Assembly (NCBI GenBank): GCA_030689585.1
Contig: JAUYFZ010000212.1
Location: 1 to 9,509 of the forward strand
DNA from: Rhodocyclaceae bacterium
Lineage (GTDB): Bacteria > Pseudomonadota > Gammaproteobacteria > Burkholderiales > Rhodocyclaceae
Length of the DNA stretch: 9,509 nt
Direction: 5' to 3'
This document shows, piece by piece, positions 5,952-9,509 of the stretch (its first letter is position 1; the number at the start of each line of letters is the position of its first letter). A program made the translations under genes and the position numbers. The notes beneath the pieces were generated by a model. That model did no database searches, was not told where the DNA came from, and saw only the letters and a list, made by a program, of their open reading frames with translations.

Positions 5952-8036
5952 ATGGACGATTCCGACAGCACAGACACCCTCGTCCGTACGCGTGTCGGGG
6001 CCTATACCTATCTGGCCCCGTGCGGCACCTTGACCGAAACGCATCTTCTGGATGCGTTGGATCGCGCCGTCGCCAGTTGTATCGAAGCCCGTGAAACACG
6101 ATTGATCTTGGATATGTCCCAAGTTCCCGCCATCTATGGAGAAGGGTTGGAGCGGCTCTTGGGATACCGTAACCGCCTGCGTCCACTGGGAGGCTGGTTG
6201 CGACTTAATGCACCGACCCCGCTCATTCGTGACATTCTGATCATCACCGGATTGGACCGGCAACTGGAAATGTTCGATGCACAATCAGGCACGGGCCTTG
6301 GATCCGCCTCTGGCTCTGGATCCGAAGAACTTTCCGATGTCATTCCAGCCTCCTCCCCTGGGCGACGTTTCGGCGACATTCTGATAGATCGTAAGTTGAT
6401 CACCGAAGCACAAATGGAAGAAGCCGTTCGCCTTCAACATCAATTGGGATTACGCATGGGGCGAATCCTAGTGGAAAAAGGCTGGGTGAACGAAATCCAG
6501 ATGCTCTCCGCACTGGCCGGACAACTCGGCGTACCCTTCGTCAATCTCCGTCCGGGCCTCTATGATCCTGCGGCCGCCGCACTCGTGCCAATTACAACGG
6601 CCCGTCGGCTGGAAGTACTCCCCCTTTTCCGCATCGGCAATGACCTGACGCTGGCTACAACAGAACCCCAATCCATTCCCGTCGCCGATGAAATCGAGCA
6701 GATCACCGGTTGCCGTACCCGTTGGGTCATGGCTGTTCAGGAGGTCATCCAGAAGATTCTTTTCGATGCCTATGCAGAAGAAACCTATCTGCCGAACCTC
6801 ATCGACAGCGGTGAATCCGATCTGGAAATCATTCAGAACCGCATCCCGGACGATTACACCCGAATCGACGAGTTAGCCGGTGGCAGCCCCGTCGTCAATC
6901 TGGTGAATTCCCTCATCCAGCGAGCCATTCACGATGGGGCCAGCGACATTCACTTAGAAATGTCACGCAACAAAGCGCGCGTGCGGTTCCGTATCGACAG
7001 CCTGCTCTACGAGGTTATGAATCCAAGGCTTGACCTCTATCCCGCGCTGGTTTCCCGCTTGAAGGTCATGGCTAACCTAGACATTGCCGAGCGACGGTTG
7101 CCGCAAGACGGACGAATCCAAGTGGCCACGGCAGGTCGCACCGTCGATCTCCGCTTTTCCTCATTGCCAGGCATTTACGGTGAAAAAATCGTTCTGCGTA
7201 TTCTGGACAAGGCCCACAGCATTCTGGACATTAACAAGCTAGGCATGTCGACAGCGAATCTAGCCAGCTACAAACACCTGCTCTCACGCCCCCACGGCCT
7301 GATTCTGGTCACCGGCCCTACCGGAAGTGGAAAGACCACGACGCTCTACGCGGCGATCGACCACCTGAAGAGCATCGAGAAAAACATCGTCACCATTGAA
7401 GACCCGGTGGAATACCAGATCGACATCATCAATCAGAACCAGGTCAACGATGCCATCGGGCTTACATTCGCCAAGTTGCTGCGACATGTGCTGCGTCAGG
7501 ATCCCGATATTGTGATGGTCGGCGAAATCCGCGACCGGCAGACGGCAGAAATCGCCGTCCAGTCTGCCTTGACGGGCCATCTCGTTTTGTCCACCCTGCA
7601 TACCAATGATGCCCCCAGTGCCGTCGCTCGGTTAGCCGATATGGGCATCGAACCCTATCTACTGTCTTCTGCGTTGGCGGGGGTCATTGCCCAACGACTC
7701 GTGCGCAAAGTATGTCCTGAATGCCGCGCCCGGTTTCAAGCCCCCCCGGAAGTGATCACTCGCTACGGCTGGGAAGAAAAAGGACGGGTCATGCTGCATC
7801 GCGGGCGCGGCTGCAAGGCTTGCTACGATTCCGGTTACAAAGGTCGCGTCGCCATCCATGAAATTCTCGTCAATGACCGAACCCTGCAACGGATGATTGT
7901 CTCCGGTGCCAGCTATGACGAGCTGGACCTTCACATGAAATCCAAGGGATCGTGGCTTTTTGCCGACGGCATGGATCGTGTGCTGGACGGCATGACGACC
8001 ATCGAAGAAATTTCCTGCATTGCCTTGCAGGACTAA
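5952..8036 (+). CDS. STAS-MshEN-GspE/PilB fusion: type II secretion/type IV pilus assembly ATPase
   Basis: This 694-residue AAA+ ATPase would power assembly of a pilus or pseudopilus at the inner membrane. Residues 1-110 form a STAS domain (LILDMSQVPAIYGEGLERLL, ending LIRDILIITGLDRQLEMFD), followed by a Gly/Ser-rich linker (112-126). Residues 139-195 hold two MshEN-type motifs, RFGDILIDRKLITEAQMEEAV and RMGRILVEKGWVNEIQMLSAL, which in MshE bind c-di-GMP. The ATPase core has an Asp box (SDIHLE), Walker A GPTGSGKTTT (455-464), Walker B IVMVGEIRD (520-528, catalytic Glu525) and a His box (TGHLVLSTLHTND). The zinc tetrad is Cys588/591 and Cys621/624. Usual family length is about 560-580 residues. 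The excess is the STAS part. In STAS the phosphorylatable Ser of the DSSGL motif is replaced here (YGEGL), with Glu64 at that place. The gene begins 2 nt after the HD-GYP stop codon. Confidence 0.95.
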   Translation: MDDSDSTDTLVRTRVGAYTYLAPCGTLTETHLLDALDRAVASCIEARETRLILDMSQVPAIYGEGLERLLGYRNRLRPLGGWLRLNAPTPLIRDILIITGLDRQLEMFDAQSGTGLGSASGSGSEELSDVIPASSPGRRFGDILIDRKLITEAQMEEAVRLQHQLGLRMGRILVEKGWVNEIQMLSALAGQLGVPFVNLRPGLYDPAAAALVPITTARRLEVLPLFRIGNDLTLATTEPQSIPVADEIEQITGCRTRWVMAVQEVIQKILFDAYAEETYLPNLIDSGESDLEIIQNRIPDDYTRIDELAGGSPVVNLVNSLIQRAIHDGASDIHLEMSRNKARVRFRIDSLLYEVMNPRLDLYPALVSRLKVMANLDIAERRLPQDGRIQVATAGRTVDLRFSSLPGIYGEKIVLRILDKAHSILDINKLGMSTANLASYKHLLSRPHGLILVTGPTGSGKTTTLYAAIDHLKSIEKNIVTIEDPVEYQIDIINQNQVNDAIGLTFAKLLRHVLRQDPDIVMVGEIRDRQTAEIAVQSALTGHLVLSTLHTNDAPSAVARLADMGIEPYLLSSALAGVIAQRLVRKVCPECRARFQAPPEVITRYGWEEKGRVMLHRGRGCKACYDSGYKGRVAIHEILVNDRTLQRMIVSGASYDELDLHMKSKGSWLFADGMDRVLDGMTTIEEISCIALQD

Positions 8037-8210
8037 CTCGCATGGTCGCCAAGCCCACCCTCGTCTTATGAAATCCGTCCAATGCGATTAAACGCCCGCC
8101 CCCCTTCGCCCCCCTCTCGGGGGGTTCTTATCAGCTCGCTACGCTCGTTTGATACGGGGTACTCCGAACTGTTTTTTTCATGTTGCCTGGTTATTTCACG
8201 CTAATACGTC
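8037..8210 (+). terminator. 174-bp gap between ATPase and GspF genes with hairpins, possible terminator
   Basis: No gene is visible here. CCCCCC-TCTC-GGGGGG at 8109-8124 is a strong stem-loop followed by TTCTTATC, a weak U-tract, so partial termination is possible. It is followed by TATCA...TGATA (8129-8133 with 8150-8154) around GCTCGCTACGCTCG, a second dyad. The sequence is more C-rich than the genes around it and looks like inserted repeat DNA. No promoter for the next gene was recognised. Confidence 0.45.
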
Positions 8211-9344
8211 ATGGCGATTGAATTCGACAACGATGAATTCGAGCTTCCTCAGGCTAGGCCTGCCCCGAAGCGAAAATCCTTGAACGATCTTTTGGTTCGT
8301 AGCGCACAGCCGATCCCCTTGCGGGATCGCATGGCCTTTGACGAGCAACTCGCCCTGTTGCTGGAAACAGGGGTGCCTTTACACACCGCCTTGGGAGAGT
8401 TGGAAAACCAGACGGATAACGCAGAAGTCCGTGGAATTCTCAGTGCGATTCGGGACGAAATCATTGAGGGGGTCTCCATGGCATCGGCCATGTCACACCA
8501 CCCCCGTATGTTCAACACAACCTATACCAATATCATCGCCTCCGGCGAAGCGGGAGGGTTTTTGCCCAGTGCGCTGCAACAATTGATGGAACTTGACGAA
8601 AAAACTCAGCGACTACGCGGCGTCGTCAGCTCTGCCTTGACCTATCCGATGGTTCTACTGGTCACCTCTGTCCTAGTCGTGGGGTTTGTTCTACTTTGGG
8701 TCTTTCCAAAATTCACTGAATTATTTGCCTCCATGGGTGACAATCTCCCGTTCCTGACCGCCCTGTTGATGCGAATTTCCGCTGGCATTCGCGATTACTG
8801 GCTGGCTCTTCTGGCCGCCTTGGGCATCGTGGGAGGCGTGATCTGGCATTCACTACGCCAACCGGAGGTGCGCGAACGCCTAGATCGCCTTCTGCTGAAC
8901 CTGCCCCTGATCGGGCCGGTGTTGATTCAAGTCCATCTCGTCCCGACGCTCCGCGTACTCTCCTTATCCTTGGCCAATGCCGTTCCGGTATTGAAAGCAC
9001 TGACCGCCACCCGAGAAGTCACCACCTCAGCCGCATTTCGCGCCATGATCGACAGGGCTATCCAGAATATCGAAGAAGGACAAAGCCTTTCCAAGGTTTT
9101 TGCAGAATCCCGCTTCATGCCCTCCCTGGCACGGGAAATGATCATCACAGGGGAAGCCACAGGCAACCTAGCTCTAGTAATGGGTCGGCTGTGCGATTAC
9201 TACCAAAAACAACTCGAACAACGACTTCAGATGCTGGCCAAACTTTCGGAACCGCTCATGCTACTCATCATGAGCCTCGTCATCGGTGGCATTGTTTCAG
9301 CGTTGATCCTGCCCATATTCAAACTGGCGACTACAGCACACTGA
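8211..9344 (+). CDS. GspF/PilC-family inner membrane platform protein
   Basis: GspF/PilC proteins form the inner-membrane platform on which the GspE/PilB ATPase acts. The 377-residue product has a charged cytoplasmic N-terminus (1-40) and two T2SSF domains (about 44-167 and 247-370). Each domain carries the repeated motif (IIASGEAGGFL at 108-118, IITGEATGNL at 311-320). Three membrane helices lie at about 145-167, 193-213 and 347-371. The family is usually near 400 residues, so this one is slightly short at the N-terminus but complete. The ATG at 8211 is the only sensible start, though the ribosome site is poor. It is on the same strand as the ATPase gene and is its natural partner. Whether it serves a pilus, a secretion system or a pseudopilus cannot be told, because no pilin is in view. 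Confidence 0.95.
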   Translation: MAIEFDNDEFELPQARPAPKRKSLNDLLVRSAQPIPLRDRMAFDEQLALLLETGVPLHTALGELENQTDNAEVRGILSAIRDEIIEGVSMASAMSHHPRMFNTTYTNIIASGEAGGFLPSALQQLMELDEKTQRLRGVVSSALTYPMVLLVTSVLVVGFVLLWVFPKFTELFASMGDNLPFLTALLMRISAGIRDYWLALLAALGIVGGVIWHSLRQPEVRERLDRLLLNLPLIGPVLIQVHLVPTLRVLSLSLANAVPVLKALTATREVTTSAAFRAMIDRAIQNIEEGQSLSKVFAESRFMPSLAREMIITGEATGNLALVMGRLCDYYQKQLEQRLQMLAKLSEPLMLLIMSLVIGGIVSALILPIFKLATTAH

Positions 9345-9455
9345 AAAATCACTCATGGAAATTGGCTCTATGCGGTTTGTAGTGGGTACTCGAAGCGGTT
9401 GTTGCGGCCTCCTCCCCTTCAAGGGGAGGGCAGTACCAATCTCCCTCCCCTTCAA

Positions 9456-9480
9456 GGGGAGGGCTGGGGAGGGGATGGGG
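9456..9480 (+). promoter_or_regulatory. G-quadruplex-capable tract at the second DUF559 ribosome binding site
   Basis: The spacing of G-runs is the same as in the left copy, ending 5 nt before the ATG at 9486. Its conservation in both copies, right next to the start codon, makes a role in translation worth testing, but simple shared ancestry explains it equally well. Confidence 0.5.
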
Positions 9481-9485
9481 TAAAA

Positions 9486-9509
9486 ATGAAGGGACAAACA
9501 AGTCTCGTA
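9486..9509 (+). CDS. Second DUF559-family gene, first 8 codons only
   Basis: ATG AAG GGA CAA ACA AGT CTC GTA codes for MKGQTSLV, against MKGQTNLV at the left end, with the same upstream leader. The call rests entirely on this match with the longer left copy. Whether the gene is intact beyond the window is unknown. Confidence 0.55.

Larger units (their letters stand above)
9364..9509 (+). repeat. Right copy of inverted repeat: palindromic leader plus start of DUF559 gene
   Basis: This is the inverted counterpart of 135-314. It contains GGCTCTATG, GGTTTGTAGTGGGTA, two palindromes (9411-9430 and 9443-9463) and the G-rich stretch before the ATG. It has two palindromic units where the left copy has three. 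Homology begins about 20 nt after the GspF stop codon and runs to the end of the window, so its outer limit is not visible. Confidence 0.85.

Overview
The window looks like a betaproteobacterial chromosome of moderate G+C content. This is inferred from the wording of GroEL and GroES, the (Gly-Gly-Met) tail of GroEL, and groESL control by a CIRCE operator together with a sigma-32-like promoter. No genus can be named with confidence.

Left to right: (1) 1-314 holds the 5' end of a DUF559-family nuclease-like gene on the minus strand, preceded by a GC-rich leader with three 33-bp tandem units, each a palindrome. (2) 317-2522 is the groES-groEL operon on the minus strand, with promoter, CIRCE, two ribosome binding sites, a 22-bp palindrome and a good rho-independent terminator. 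groEL carries a one-base deletion about 150 codons in, so as written it is broken. (3) 2546-2686 is a 141-bp MITE-like insertion with imperfect terminal inverted repeats and a TGAA target duplication, in the divergent gap between groES and a histidine kinase gene. (4) 2707-4379 is a membrane histidine kinase and a receiver-only response regulator that overlap by 4 nt. (5) 4381-4534 is a 154-bp palindromic element with 15-bp terminal inverted repeats. It is built from two inverted copies of the same GC-rich module that precedes the DUF559 gene. (6) 4589-8036 is a tightly packed run: a small unknown protein, an HD-GYP c-di-GMP phosphodiesterase, and a GspE/PilB-type ATPase with an N-terminal STAS domain and two MshEN-type (c-di-GMP-binding) motifs. 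(7) 8211-9344 is a GspF/PilC-type inner membrane protein, separated from the ATPase by 174 bp with strong hairpins. (8) 9364-9509 repeats the left edge in inverted orientation: the same leader, with two units instead of three, and the first 8 codons of a second DUF559 gene.

Functionally, the most interesting part is 2707-9344. It combines a sensor kinase, a stand-alone receiver, an enzyme that degrades c-di-GMP, and an assembly ATPase that appears able to bind c-di-GMP through MshEN and to take part in STAS-type partner switching, followed by the matching membrane platform protein. No pilin, prepilin peptidase, secretin or retraction ATPase lies in the window, so this is an orphan motor-plus-control module. 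The STAS fusion is the unusual element. The second theme is the repeat biology: one palindromic module occurs in at least three places, twice as the leader of a DUF559 gene and once as an inverted dimer without it.
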